This document shows positions 11,704 to 21,984 of a DNA stretch of 64,000 bases, one piece after another; the first letter of the stretch is position 1; each line of letters starts with the position of its first letter. Source of the stretch: Rhinocladiella similis (taxonomy: Eukaryota > Ascomycota > Eurotiomycetes > Chaetothyriales > Herpotrichiellaceae); NCBI GenBank assembly GCA_024082115.1, contig JAMRYE010000003.1, forward strand, positions 4,154,001 through 4,218,000. Direction: 5' to 3'. The notes beneath the pieces are model-generated. The model had not been told where the DNA came from. It did not search any database and saw only the letters and a program-made list of their open reading frames with translations. A program made the position numbers and the translations under genes.

Positions 11704-12873
11704 CTATTCACCAATCTCCACTACCTCCGCAACCGCTGGGTCGTCTTCAGTTGGGAAGCACAATTCTTCTAGGTCCCTGATGCGTCGCACCAGTTCCCTT
11801 TCTCGCTCCACGTGAGCTACGTTGGTCTGAAGCACTCTTGCATTCTCGCTCACCAAGGCCGCCTTCTCCTGCTGCCAGTCCACCTTTTCCTTGAGCAATG
11901 CCACAATGTCGTATTTATACCCCTTGGCTGGTTGCGTGTTGTGTCCGTTGCCATTGCTTTTTTCAGAGCTGGGTGGAGTCACAGGCTGTTGCCGGGCGAT
12001 GACGCTCTTTGAGCTTTCTCCTCCAGATCCAAAATTCATGTACTGGTCCACGGTCGGCCGGCGCTTCTGCTGGGTAGCTTCTTGATCTTCGATACTAGCT
12101 TGAAGGGCCCATTCGAGATCAGGGTCTGCGACCTCATCACCATCCATGGCGGATAGGAGTGCCGGCTGCTTCACTTTTCCCTTTCCCTTCTGCTCACGTT
12201 CAAATTGCTGCATACTTTCATGACATGCACGCATAAAATCCATCTCCTCTTGGTCTGAATCAATCGTGAACTCCTCGTCCTGCTCCTCCTGCTGGTCTGA
12301 ATCTGTTTCCAAAAGCCCCGATGGCGGTGTAATGGCACTCATGCACGCCTTCTTTGACTTGCTGGCCCAGTGAGGTGGCGGAATCGAGATTTCAGAACAT
12401 CCTCGCTTTCTCTTGCCTTTGTCTTCCGTCACCACCAAACCACATTCCTCGTCATTGCCCACCGGAATCTGCGTAGCACACACTTCCTCGTCCTCGCTAT
12501 CGCCGAGTGTTTCTGCCCAAGCTGCAGGCATCATGTTTCGATCGTTGTTGACCATTTGCGTGTGAACAGTCTGAACCCAGTCTTCCTCACACACTGTGTC
12601 CCAGCACTTTCCACACCCGTGATCGATGAAGTCGTTCTCCAGTACAGCTTTGTAGGCGTGAGACTGCTCTTCGATCTGCAGCTTCTCGATTTGATGGCGG
12701 ATGGTCAAGTATGGACAAAGCTTCAAGCCGCCATTGACGTTCAGGTTGGCGCAGTGGTACCATTTACATCGAAACACCTGCAAGGCGACACCAGCGTTGT
12801 TCTCCTGGAAGAGTATTCTGTGAAGTGCCTCGGCGTCATGAGAGATGCAAGGGAAGAACTTAAATAAGCACAT
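11704..12873 (-). CDS. Met-Cys/CxxC protein with two UIM-like helices and a C-terminal coiled coil; function unknown
   Basis: I do not recognise a named family. Taking the Met at 12873 (MCLFKFFPC) gives 389 residues without introns. The N-terminal 90 residues carry Cys/His at about C2, C9, H12, C36, C41, C53 and a C87-x2-C90 pair, which look like zinc ligands. The middle is acidic. Two segments fit the ubiquitin-interacting motif (acidic start, AxxxS core): EEMDFMRACHESMQQF near 209-224 and DPDLEWALQASIEDQE near 250-265. The last 60 residues form a likely coiled coil ending RIRDLEELCFP. An upstream in-frame TTG/ATG extension is open but adds no recognisable sequence. Two further proteins with the same Cys layout lie within 7 kb. 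The 3' end faces the NmrA-like gene. Confidence 0.7.
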   Translation of the reverse strand: MCLFKFFPCISHDAEALHRILFQENNAGVALQVFRCKWYHCANLNVNGGLKLCPYLTIRHQIEKLQIEEQSHAYKAVLENDFIDHGCGKCWDTVCEEDWVQTVHTQMVNNDRNMMPAAWAETLGDSEDEEVCATQIPVGNDEECGLVVTEDKGKRKRGCSEISIPPPHWASKSKKACMSAITPPSGLLETDSDQQEEQDEEFTIDSDQEEMDFMRACHESMQQFEREQKGKGKVKQPALLSAMDGDEVADPDLEWALQASIEDQEATQQKRRPTVDQYMNFGSGGESSKSVIARQQPVTPPSSEKSNGNGHNTQPAKGYKYDIVALLKEKVDWQQEKAALVSENARVLQTNVAHVERERELVRRIRDLEELCFPTEDDPAVAEVVEIGE

Positions 12874-13513
12874 ATCGATCGAAGAGTCAGTAGATAATTG
12901 TCGCGTGCCGCAGACGTATGAAGTGAATTTCTGAAGACGATAGATGGCAAGCATTAAAGAAACCCTACCCGAGGGGCCACATCTATAGGAAAATATAGTG
13001 CTTGGCCTAATTGGTGAACTATCAAGTGAGAGACTGTCTTGATGCACATGAAATTCCAATACTGTAATTCTGAAGAGAAGGTGAGTGTAAAAGGTCTGAA
13101 TTTGGGCACATCAGGTGATAGTCGGTGATCCTGAATGTGAATCGATGTTGACGGAGTTGTTGAGTTCGAACCCTACGGCCCAGTGACTAGGGACGTAGAA
13201 CTTGATGGCATGTTAGTGAGATGGATTTCGAGGATGAATGCTGATAGATTGGGACAAAACACTTGGGTGCTTAGGTATGTAGCCTCATCCCTCTGGCAGT
13301 GCGAATACTGGGTTGGTCTAGAATTTCAAGACGGGTATCAGTATTCAGTCAATACCAACCATGACAACATAGAGTCCTGTCTAGCTGCTCAGAGAATCTT
13401 CCTGTGGTTCTAACCACGACCGAAGGCTCTGGAGGTAATGGCATTGCACCGATATCCCAAGACCTTCCTATTCACCATCTGATACTGTCGATACACCCAT
13501 TTGCAATGGTTGT
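12874..13513. other. Intergenic, no gene seen
   Basis: Between the start of the Met-Cys/CxxC gene and the stop of RTF1. Short open frames only, with no family motif. A weak AT-rich patch near 12990-13005 could be a core promoter for the minus-strand gene. Confidence 0.5.
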
Positions 13514-15405
13514 TCAAAGATCAATGTCAATGTCAATCCCGAGGTCCATGTTGGCCAAAATCTCATCATCCAGTGCAGCCTTACGAATAACAGGAAGTCC
13601 TTTCTTCTTCTCGGCAGTCGTTTTGAGAACGTTAGTTGTTGGGGTCGAGCTTCTCGGAGTGCCATTTGCGAGAGGAGTGGGATTGGGAGTTCCGGCGCGC
13701 GAGAGACCTGCTGCCAACTTGGGCGTACTAGCTCCGTTGATAGGTGTTCCTGTTCGACTGATGTCACTACCACCCTCGAACAGTTCGTCAACGCCAGGAG
13801 CCAGGTGTTTCTTCGTCTTTCGTGCCCTCATTTCCGCAAGCTGTGCCTTCCGAATGTTTTCTGCGTTCAACCGCTGGTTTCTCCGATTGAGGTCTGCAAT
13901 CCGCTCCTGGTCTTGACTGACTTCGTTGGAATCCGAACGGAAAAGACTTGTTCCGAAGGCTAGCTTCATTGGCACAATATTTGCCAGCTTGTTCTCCAGT
14001 TCCTCAGCAAGTTCGTCGTTTCCTTCCGCAATAGCACCTTTTATTTCTTCTTTGAGGATCTCCTTTTCTCGGGACCTGGTGATTTTCTCGGTGAGCTCAT
14101 TCTGGACTCGCATCCTCGCATCAATTTCATCGTCAGTAAATCGATGCTTCAGTAATTGATTGATTTCTTCGAGCTTCGAGTTGATGAACTTCTTTGTGGG
14201 CAGCTTGCAGTCTTCATTGGCCATGACCACCCGATACCGTCTCCATTCATCCTCTGTGAACTTAGACATCGAGCACTCCAGAAATGACCAGGCTTTCTCT
14301 GATTTGCCATGAGCAGCCACAATGTACTTCTCCACAGGAAATGGCCTTCCGTTTGATCCAATCATGGCGTATGGTTTGCCTGTGACAAATCCTTTAATGC
14401 GGCAAAGTCGATATGCATTGACCTTCGGATCAGGACCAGGACCAAGGCATACGCGAGCGTAGCAATCTGTAATCGCTGCCTCAAAACCTGGGGTGTAGCA
14501 GACCTGGGCGAAATTGTCTCGACCAACTTTTGCTCTCTGAATATCGGCGAGTTCAGCAATTGGTTCATCCTTAGCAGGGCTGGGGGATCTTCGCTTGTAT
14601 CTCCGATCGTCGTAGTCATTGTCACTTTCAGCGTCTGCATCCGCATCGCTGTAGTCTTGTTCCGGAGATGCTGCTTTTCGAACATAGCCGTCTCTTTTCC
14701 TCTGCTCCTCCCGTAAGTTTCTCTCGGCACGCTGCTGTTTGTATGCTTCAATGGCACTGCTGGCTTCACCAGCCCTACCACCTCCAACCTTGGTACGCTG
14801 ACGGGTGCTCTTGCGCTGCGTGTCTTCCAGTTCAGCAGCACTGGCCTTACGCTTGTTCTTTGCGGTGGTCTTCGCCTCTTCTCGGGCTCTCGCAGCCACA
14901 AGTCGACGAAGAGTAAGGTCCTGCTCGTGTCGTTCGACTTGCTCACTTCTCTGGGCTAGGATCTCTTCTCTTTCAATTTCGGGTTTGGCTTGGATCCGAG
15001 CCTTGTCATGGGCGTCGTAATAGAGCTTCTCGTACGGAAAGATTGGCTTGTCTGCCCCAGAGTCAAAATCAGCTTCGGAGTCAGATTGCGACATCGAGGC
15101 GGATTCAGAATGTTGAGAGACCGATGACCTGAACAAGAGGAACATGTCAGCTATCGGAATTGCGCAACAGTGGAGGATACATACGCTTCACCGTCATCGT
15201 CAGAATATACCTTGCGGCGCCGAGGTCGCCGGGCAGTCTTTGCGACACCTTTACGAGCCATATCAGCTGGGCTTGATGCTCTCCGAGCTTGTTGTTTGCT
15301 TCGAGACGGAGAAGGAGATTTTGGCTTAGGAGAAGAAGGCATGCTTTCTTCACCGGAGGAGTCACCTCCGGCAAGTGCAAGCAGTTCCGCATCTATGTCG
15401 GCCAT
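13514..15405 (-). CDS. rtf1: RTF1, Paf1-complex subunit with Plus-3 domain
   Basis: Nuclear elongation factor that links the Paf1 complex to RNA polymerase II and promotes H2B ubiquitination. Exons 15405-15185 and 15128-13514 give 611 residues. The intron has donor GTATGT and acceptor TTCAG. The start MADIDAELLALAGGDSSGEE is typical of fungal RTF1. An acidic/basic charged N-terminus leads to the Plus-3 domain (IQRAKVGRDNFAQVCYTPGF, then YRLCRIKGFVTGKPYAM and VEKYIVAAHG). A charged helical region follows (INQLLKHRFTDDEI, then a long Glu/Lys helix), then a Ser/Thr/Pro tail with repeated RTGTP-like units, ending in an Asp/Ile repeat. COQ7 lies head-to-head 507 bases away. Confidence 0.95.
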
Positions 15406-15912
15406 GGTGAGGGACAAGTGAATTGCTCACACGCCCCAAGCCCAGGCAGTGAAAGTCGGTAGCGTAGAAGGCGTGGCGGATTGCAACAGGCTTGTCCTTT
15501 GCTGATAGTCTCTCTTTGTTTGAAGAAGTCGTGATGGGAGAGAGGAAAAGGTACAAGGAGGTTGATTGGCCTGGGATCAGTGAGGACAATCAGAGGCAGC
15601 GATGACGACAAGCTACAATAGATACGGAAGATCAGTTAAGACTTCTAGTTGTTGGCAGTCGGACTGTGAAGGTAGGCAGTCAACCTATTGAAGAGAGTCT
15701 TTCTGTAGTTGAATTGTTGTTTGATTTCACAACGAATTGTCGCAGGTACGCTCAGATTCTCTACACGATTCAGCCCGATCTTGGCAATGTTGAGTACATG
15801 ACTCGCGACGGTCTATGGAACGACGGAATGAATCATGCGAGTTTGTTGTACAACGTGCTATATTTTGCTCCTTTCTTGTGAAGATATTTGAGCCGGGCAA
15901 CTTCCTCGCAAC
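15406..15912. promoter_or_regulatory. Divergent promoter region RTF1/COQ7
   Basis: A 507-base spacer between two divergent start codons. Short open frames read across it but have no coding character. No clear TATA box is seen, as expected for housekeeping genes. Confidence 0.5.
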
Positions 15913-16629
15913 ATGAAGTCTCCTATGAGCTCATCAGCACTTCGCAGGCTGGTACGGCCTCCGGTACTACGGACTACTGGATGTAGAACGCGACGAATAT
16001 CTTCTCAGAGCGAGCCCAGCTCCAAATCATCTCACCATACATCTCAAAACAGAACGATCCTCACTGAAGAGCAAAGATGCTTCCTGGATAGCGCCCTTCG
16101 TGTCAATCAAGCAGGAGAGCTTGCTGCCACACTGATTTACACTGCCCAAACACCTCCGGTCCTAAAAGCCCACCCTCATCTGCGTCCATTGATGAAGCAC
16201 ATGTATGATCAGGAGGCTGGCCATTTCAAAACCTTCAATGAACTACTGGCAAAGCATCGAATCAGACCCACTGCAATGTATCCTGTGTGGCAGGCTGCGG
16301 CGACCATCCTAGGCTGGTCAACAGGAGTAATGGGAAGGGAAGCTGCAATGGCTTGCACTGAAGCTGTTGAGACGGAAATTGGTGACCATTACAACGGACA
16401 AGTCAGAGAGATGTTCAAATGGATGCAGGATTTGCAAGAGAAAGGGGAGGAGCTTGACCCTGAGTTGAAAGTTTTGATTGATGATATCAAGAGAATCCGT
16501 GATGAAGAGCTGGAGCATCTGGATTATGCCGTCGAAAACGACGCAAAGGAAGCCCAACCTTACCAACCATTGACTGATGTCATTCGCTATGGTTGTAAGG
16601 GTGCCATCTGGATCAGTGAAAGAATATGA
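15913..16629 (+). CDS. coq7: COQ7, 5-demethoxyubiquinone hydroxylase
   Basis: Mitochondrial di-iron enzyme that hydroxylates demethoxyubiquinone in ubiquinone synthesis. It has 238 residues and no intron. The first 45 residues are basic and Ser-rich, fitting a mitochondrial targeting peptide. The di-iron ligands are visible: E69 in NQAGELAATLIY, E101-x2-H104 in DQEAGHFKTF, E153 in EAVETEIGDHY, and E199-x2-H202 in DEELEHLD. The end GAIWISERI is characteristic of the family. Length is normal for fungal COQ7. The gene is divergent from RTF1 and convergent with the next small gene, 171 bases away. Confidence 0.97.
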   Translation: MKSPMSSSALRRLVRPPVLRTTGCRTRRISSQSEPSSKSSHHTSQNRTILTEEQRCFLDSALRVNQAGELAATLIYTAQTPPVLKAHPHLRPLMKHMYDQEAGHFKTFNELLAKHRIRPTAMYPVWQAAATILGWSTGVMGREAAMACTEAVETEIGDHYNGQVREMFKWMQDLQEKGEELDPELKVLIDDIKRIRDEELEHLDYAVENDAKEAQPYQPLTDVIRYGCKGAIWISERI

Positions 16630-16800
16630 GAGACCAGGAATTCGCCATTTCTGTGGAAGCATTTCCAAAGAGTCGTTCAGGTCAGTTCGATCAAGTCTTT
16701 CCCACCGGAGAAGAGATGCGGCTAAAGTTGCGCCAATCGATCGTTCCGCCAACGCCTAGTTCTGGACCCGAATGAAGCTCTCCGAATTTCAACACATAGA

Positions 16801-17169
16801 TCAGCAAAGCGCCTGCTTGCTTGTTTCGAACGCCATCTCAAAATTCCTCTTTGCCCCAAGCATTGCGATATCGTCGCGGGTACCAACAGTTGGCATGATG
16901 CTGGCCTTGAACTCAGGAGGAAAGTCACTCTCTTGCAGCGACATGGCTCGACCACGGCAGTTTGCAGGTGCTGTGGCCCTTCTGGCTTCCCATGCAGCAC
17001 AGAAGCGACAAGGAGACATTACCCAATCTTCAACCTCGACCATCTGCCGGCAGTAAACCTTGCTCGGCATTTCTAGAATGTATTCCATCGCAGGCTTGCA
17101 GCGTACGAGAAGTTCCTCCGTATGCGGCTCCTCGCATCCAAAGTGCACCACTTTGATCAATCTGCACAT
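16801..17169 (-). CDS. Small Met-Cys/CxxC protein, function unknown
   Basis: Starting at the Met in MCRLIKVVHFGC gives 122 residues. Cys/His positions C2, C12, H16, C24, C40 and C54-x2-C57 (PCRFCAAWE) match the layout of the two other Met-Cys/CxxC proteins in this window, so I call it real despite its size. No signal peptide or membrane segment is seen. The C-terminal 50 residues are unremarkable. A CATAAAAG box lies about 150 bases upstream on the minus strand. An in-frame upstream Met would add 14 residues but loses the shared Met-Cys start. An intron-split longer form cannot be excluded. Confidence 0.6.
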   Translation of the reverse strand: MCRLIKVVHFGCEEPHTEELLVRCKPAMEYILEMPSKVYCRQMVEVEDWVMSPCRFCAAWEARRATAPANCRGRAMSLQESDFPPEFKASIMPTVGTRDDIAMLGAKRNFEMAFETSKQALC

Positions 17170-17912
17170 GGCTGCTGACTTATTGAGGAGGGTCTTTGTG
17201 GTCCGGCTCAAGTCTCGGTTATGACGGTGGATCGGAAGGAAGATGTTTCTTTCTCAAAGCTAGGTGTTGGACGGAAAAGATATTCAGTGCCCCTCAAAGT
17301 TGTTGAATCGATGCCGTGCTTTTATGCAACGGTCTATCAGAAGAGATCAGTTAGTTATGGCGGTGTATGGCTAAGACCATGGCGGTCATACCTGGTTGAC
17401 TTCTTGGCTTCTCATCAGATGGTTCCTTGTTTGTGAGGGCTCGATGCTAAGAGGTGGTCCTTTGGAAAGAAGTGCTGGTGGCTAAGACGGAAAGACTCCT
17501 CAATACTACTCATTGAAGGGTGATAATTGATGGGTGAAGTATGAAAACCTTCTATTGAGAAAATTTTCTTTTCTCGCCTTCACCATCAATGGCAGCGTCA
17601 AACAATAAGAAGGCTTTTTCGGCCAATAACGTGGCAGCTGCTTCTGTGAAGAAACGCTGTGCCAGAGTGCTTTCCTCATCTTCAAAATTGGCAGCGAGGT
17701 AAGTCCTGATAGTATAGACTGTCACCAACAATCACTTCACCACAATCAATGCATGAATGAACAAACATTTACTTGCGCTACATCAATCAGCGCCTGCCTT
17801 CGTGCTGCAGGGTATAAATACTTGCCGTAATCTTCCAACCAGGCAACAACTGATCATTCATCCCACCGCCGTTCCTTGAAAGTTGACCACCACACAAGTT
17901 TATTTCAACATC
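17170..17912. promoter_or_regulatory. Divergent spacer between two Met-Cys/CxxC genes, with TATA box
   Basis: The 743-base spacer lies between two divergent relatives. GGTATAAATA at 17811-17820 is a good TATA box about 95 bases before the plus-strand start. A short frame from ATG at 17589, followed by a GTAAGT donor near 17699, was seen but has no recognisable continuation. Confidence 0.55.
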
Positions 17913-18560
17913 ATGTGCTTCTACAAGCTGCAAACCTGTCCTTATCCTCATCAAGATCCCCTTGTCGCGCTCACCTTCCACCGCGAGAAAGAAAGCGAAT
18001 GGGTAGCTTGCAATCTCAGCAAGCCATGGGGTCGTCTAAGTTGCGGCAAGCTTGTCATTGAACACCCTATTGGTCTCGACACATCGCTCACTGCCTCCTG
18101 CGCTCCCTCGATCGAACTAGCTGAAAACATTCTTGGAACTCGTTCTGGAAATCCGGTTGAGAAGCAAGTCAATGGGGAAGCCGAGCACACGAAGACTCCC
18201 ACCAAAAAGCGGCGCTCTTCAGCTGATACAATCGTTGCTGTGGGCGGAGACAGCACATATGATCCAACAAGAACCCACGACCAAAGCGCCCCGTGCAAAT
18301 GGTGCACCGCAGTCATCAAGATAGTGGCTTTGAAGTCGCGAGAGGTCCAAGGCGAAGCACGTCGGGAAGTAGCAGAACTGGAGGGGTTCATGGACGGCAA
18401 TCCTTCCTTGAGGCAGCTCCAGAGAGACATTATGAATGTGGAAAAGGAGCTCGATACGTTGAGACAACAAGCTTGGGAGATGGCGAGGGCTTTCCTGGAC
18501 AGTGTTGAGAAGTCTGCTGGTGGCGAGCATCAAGCACCGGCCATCAACGGTTCCCATTGA
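17913..18560 (+). CDS. Met-Cys/CxxC protein, function unknown
   Basis: A protein of 215 residues from the Met in MCFYKLQTCPYPH. Cys/His layout C2, C9, H13, C33, C44, C63 and C128-x2-C131 (APCKWCTAVIK) parallels the other two Met-Cys proteins. Between them is a basic segment, TPTKKRRSS, that could be a nuclear signal. The C-terminal 70 residues are strongly helical, with LQRDIMNVEKELDTLRQQA, a probable coiled coil. A TATA box stands about 95 bases upstream. The start was chosen because all three relatives begin Met-Cys. No named domain is recognised. Confidence 0.72.
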   Translation: MCFYKLQTCPYPHQDPLVALTFHREKESEWVACNLSKPWGRLSCGKLVIEHPIGLDTSLTASCAPSIELAENILGTRSGNPVEKQVNGEAEHTKTPTKKRRSSADTIVAVGGDSTYDPTRTHDQSAPCKWCTAVIKIVALKSREVQGEARREVAELEGFMDGNPSLRQLQRDIMNVEKELDTLRQQAWEMARAFLDSVEKSAGGEHQAPAINGSH

Positions 18561-19062
18561 ATTGTTCGCGATCGGTTCCGGCGTCTCTAGGATGTTACAC
18601 CTGATTCAGGTGACGGCGGTTCTCCCGTTGGTGAAGAGAAGGCTCATTGTTTGTGATACTATCCATAAGCACAGGACAGGACATCATTATCCTTTGAATG
18701 ACGAAGATTTTATTAGCCTCAAAATTCTGTACCTTGGACGTTTGGAGTTTTCCTGCTGATTTTGGCAAGCTGCTATGCTTCATCTCATCAAGGTTGCCCT
18801 TACTCCCTAACCCGAGAAGTAGTGATGCTAGATTTCCAATGACGCATGTGCTTGTTCCCACTCGAACAGTAGGTACATCTCGCGGTGCGGAGAAGACACG
18901 AGGCTGCGGGTATGATATTTGCAGCCTCGTCACAGATAATTAAATTCTGGTTCCGTTTCTCGTACGCATCTACCCTTCGTCTGTAGATTCGTTTGACACA
19001 GCCGGGATTGATTGAACACATCATCTCCTGGATTGGATCTAACCTTGTAGAAACGCCTCACA
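18561..19062. other. Intergenic, no gene seen
   Basis: Spacer of 502 bases between two plus-strand genes. It holds the 3' end of one and the promoter of the FRG1-like gene. No repeats or conserved frames were noted. Confidence 0.5.
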
Positions 19063-19926
19063 ATGCCGGTCAAGCCCTTATCCTTCAAAGGCGACAAAAA
19101 GCCATCCAAGAAACGCAAACACCATCACGAGTCGTCTTCGGCGCTCATCTCGACTTCCGGCGACCCCTCCTCCACCCACGAACCCGAGGAAGATACAACC
19201 TGGACCACTCCGGACGCGGCGACCGACATATCCGGCCCGACGATCGTGGTCCTGCCCACTGCTCCGCCTACAGTTCTATCCTCCGACGCACACGGCAACG
19301 TGTTCGCCAGCCCGCTCGAGAACATCGTCGAGAACGTGCCCGAGACCGCGGAACCGCACGATGTGCGACAGGTCTGGGTGGCTTCGTCCGTGGCGGGGAC
19401 AGGCCAGATCAATCTAAAGGCCAGCCACGGGGGATATCTGTCTTGCGATAGCATCGGCGTTCTGGGTGCGCGACGCGAAGCTCGGGGCCACGAGGAAGGG
19501 TTCGTCGTTGAGCAGTTCACCACAGACGCGGGCAAGACGAGATGGCGACTGCGAACCGCGGCGTCGAAATCGTCAGAAGGCGATCGGGGTTCGCGGTACA
19601 TCTCCGCTGTAACAGAGACAACCACGTCCAAAACCGACGATGAGAAAAAGAAGGTCTCATTATCACTGCGCGGCGACGGCGATGCAGCGTCCGAGAATAT
19701 ACACCTCATCCTCAAAATGCAAGCGCGGTTCAAGCCTCAGATCCAGCAGAGAAAGGAAACCAAGGCCAAGGAGAAGATCAGCCGGCGCGAACTCGAGCAG
19801 GCTGTGGGCCGGGCGTTGGATGATGACGAGGTCAAGAGGCTGAAGCGTGCGAAGAAAGAAGGCACCTATCACGAAGAGGTCCTTGACGTGAGAGTCAAAG
19901 GCAAACATGATAAATTTGCCAGCTGA
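19063..19926 (+). CDS. FRG1-like family protein
   Basis: A 287-residue, intronless gene. It begins MPVKPLSFKGDKKPSKKRKH, the short conserved lead plus Lys-rich nuclear/nucleolar signal seen in FRG1 homologues. The core WVASSVAGTGQINLKASHGG, then YLSCDSIGVLGARREARG and EEGFVVEQF, is the beta-trefoil (fascin-like) FRG1 domain. The C-terminus is basic, with KRLKRAKKEGTYHEEVLDVR, also typical. FRG1 proteins are tied to nucleolar RNA processing, splicing and actin binding. Which of these applies in fungi is not settled. An insert of about 25 residues (DDEKKKVSLSLRGDGDAAS) interrupts the domain. Confidence 0.9.
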   Translation: MPVKPLSFKGDKKPSKKRKHHHESSSALISTSGDPSSTHEPEEDTTWTTPDAATDISGPTIVVLPTAPPTVLSSDAHGNVFASPLENIVENVPETAEPHDVRQVWVASSVAGTGQINLKASHGGYLSCDSIGVLGARREARGHEEGFVVEQFTTDAGKTRWRLRTAASKSSEGDRGSRYISAVTETTTSKTDDEKKKVSLSLRGDGDAASENIHLILKMQARFKPQIQQRKETKAKEKISRRELEQAVGRALDDDEVKRLKRAKKEGTYHEEVLDVRVKGKHDKFAS

Positions 19927-20262
19927 AGTGTAAACACAACGAAATCTTGATTTGAGCTTGGTTGTGGTCGACGACGTCAGAAGAGGCGGAACAGTAATGC
20001 TAAGCGAGCAACGTTTCCAAAGCTGATCAAAGTATACTGCTGCACAGCAAACCAGAATATTGCACACGAAATACCTAAAAAGGCCCCAAAAGTCCACTCG
20101 CATCAGCGGACATCCAGGCATATCGACTGTCGTTTTTCCCATCCACATATCATACACAAAACTGTACCGTCATTAAACAAACCGTCGCCAAATTCCAACG
20201 ACGCCAACGCTATGCAACAAAACCAATGCGAAGACGGCATCGATTCAAATATACATGTCGTA
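19927..20262. other. Convergent 3' spacer
   Basis: 336 bases between the stop codons of the FRG1-like gene and the PA/RING gene. Nothing else is seen. Confidence 0.5.
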
Positions 20263-21984
20263 TCATTCAAGCCTAGGAATGACCCTTCCAATAATTCGTC
20301 GCCCTGATTTACAGTTAGCTTCTTGCAAAGAGCAGCAAACAATGGTTAAACTTACACAGCGGTCTTGATTCATCGACCACTCGGGCCTGATCTGCCTGTT
20401 GGCCATATTCCCGAGCCTGTTGCCTTGCGAGCCGCTCACGACGCCACGCTCGCCTGGCTGAGGTCCCTTGGGCCCTGACTTCTGCTGGCATTTCGTCGTC
20501 TACCTGGGTCTGTCGTCTTTCTGGGAGAGATTGCATCTCGGCTCCTGCTGTGTGCTCGCCTGCAGCGCTACCATGCTGATGTCGCGAAGTGGCCAGTGGA
20601 TTTGATAGCTGCCGCATTGTCCGGTTGATAACGGCAACCCCGGGAAGCCTGGATCCATTCGCGTCAAGATTGTCTTCGGCGTCGCGCTGCCTCGTCCTGC
20701 GTAGCAGACGTTCTCGCCTGACCATGATGTTGGTCACCTGAACAGGACAGTAACCTGCAGGAAGGACTGTCTTCTTGCACATCGGGCACAAGGAACTATT
20801 CTCGCGAAGGAACGGATCGATACATTCCGGATGATAAATATGGTTGCAAGGTAGCTCTCGTACTGTTGTCTCATCATGCACAAAGTCGTCCAAACAGATC
20901 GGGCATGTCGTCTGGCTGAACGGAACTTCTCGAACTGCCTTCGCAGAGGCAGCGGTTTCGGTGGAGATCTTTTCTGCAGAAGCGACCGTCTCTTTCGATT
21001 CTGTGCTACGAGTGCTGTCGTTGTTTGATCCAATATAAATCCATTGTGGCATCTTGTCGAGTATGTCTTGCGGGACATTGAGCCTCTTAATCCCTAGTGC
21101 TTCGAGATCGACTTCTCCTCTGGCCACTCTCTGCTGAAGCTGTCGTCTCTGTTTGCGCTGAACCCAGTGCATAATGACTGAGGTAACCAGCACCACAGCG
21201 AGAAGGACAGCCAGAACAATAATCAGGAATACCCACAATGACGGTATTCCACCTGATACGTTCACGTCGAATCTAGCGACGAGCCTGACGACGTCGTGAG
21301 AATCATACAAGTCCTCCAATTCCTTACCGTAGGGGGATGACGACAAATTGCCGGAATATTGTGCCAATTCGTCAAGTAGAAATGCACCAAGCATGCCAGG
21401 AATAGCGTAGACTGGATACGGATTGTCGCCCTTCCATTTACCGCCATCATTAAGGCTCCATGATGGATCACTGACTGGTGGTGGTTGTTCGCTATTGTTA
21501 CCCGGATGGAAGAAAATTCCTCCACGGACATTGTCCGAAGCCATCGCAGATAGATAGGATTCTACGCAGGCCGCCTGCGTCCAAGGTGCTAGAGCAATAA
21601 GAGGGTATTTTTGACCAGGTATCTGAGCGCGGGTCGTGACATTGGAAGGTATCAGTGCTCTAGTTGCATTGTCGCATGGATTGGAGGGTGGGAGATCGGG
21701 GACGTAGAGGAGACCTTCGATGGTTCCGTAATTGTTAGGGTTGTTTTGCGACAATGTCCTTACAAGGCCTGACGCTCTCAACTGGAGGCCATATGTCCGC
21801 TTTCGAAATGTTAGCTGATTTCTTTTGCATAGTGTTCATTCTCTTCCTTACGTTGACAAGTCGAACGTTCGGGTTGCGATCGTACTGGGTATCAGGCACC
21901 ACGGCTGCAATGACGCCGAAGTTCTGTGCCGCTGAGAAAATTTAGCATCTGTCCAAGAGCGTAGAAGTGAACATGCAACATACA
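20263..21984 (-). CDS. Transmembrane PA-domain RING-H2 ubiquitin ligase; first exon(s) unresolved
   Basis: Membrane-bound E3 ligase of the PA-TM-RING type. Exons read as (upstream)...21984, 21931-21852, 21781-20356 and 20303-20263. The luminal part contains FGVIAAVVPDTQYDRN and YPLIALAPWTQAACVESYL, a PA-like region. A single membrane helix follows, SLWVFLIIVLAVLLAVVLV. The RING-H2 reads CPICLDDFVHDETTVRELPC, then NHIYHPECIDPFL and LCPMCKK. The last exon supplies the family-typical ending WRRIIGRVIP in place of the read-through frame. The exon ending at 21984 stays open only back to about 22050 and has no in-frame Met, so at least one more 5' exon carrying the signal peptide must lie upstream. 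Substrates are unknown. Confidence 0.82.

Noticed and set aside
17589..17700. Short frame MAASNNKKAFSANN… ending at a GTAAGT donor
   Set aside because: A second exon could not be found and no homologous pattern is known. Possible small gene, but not supported.
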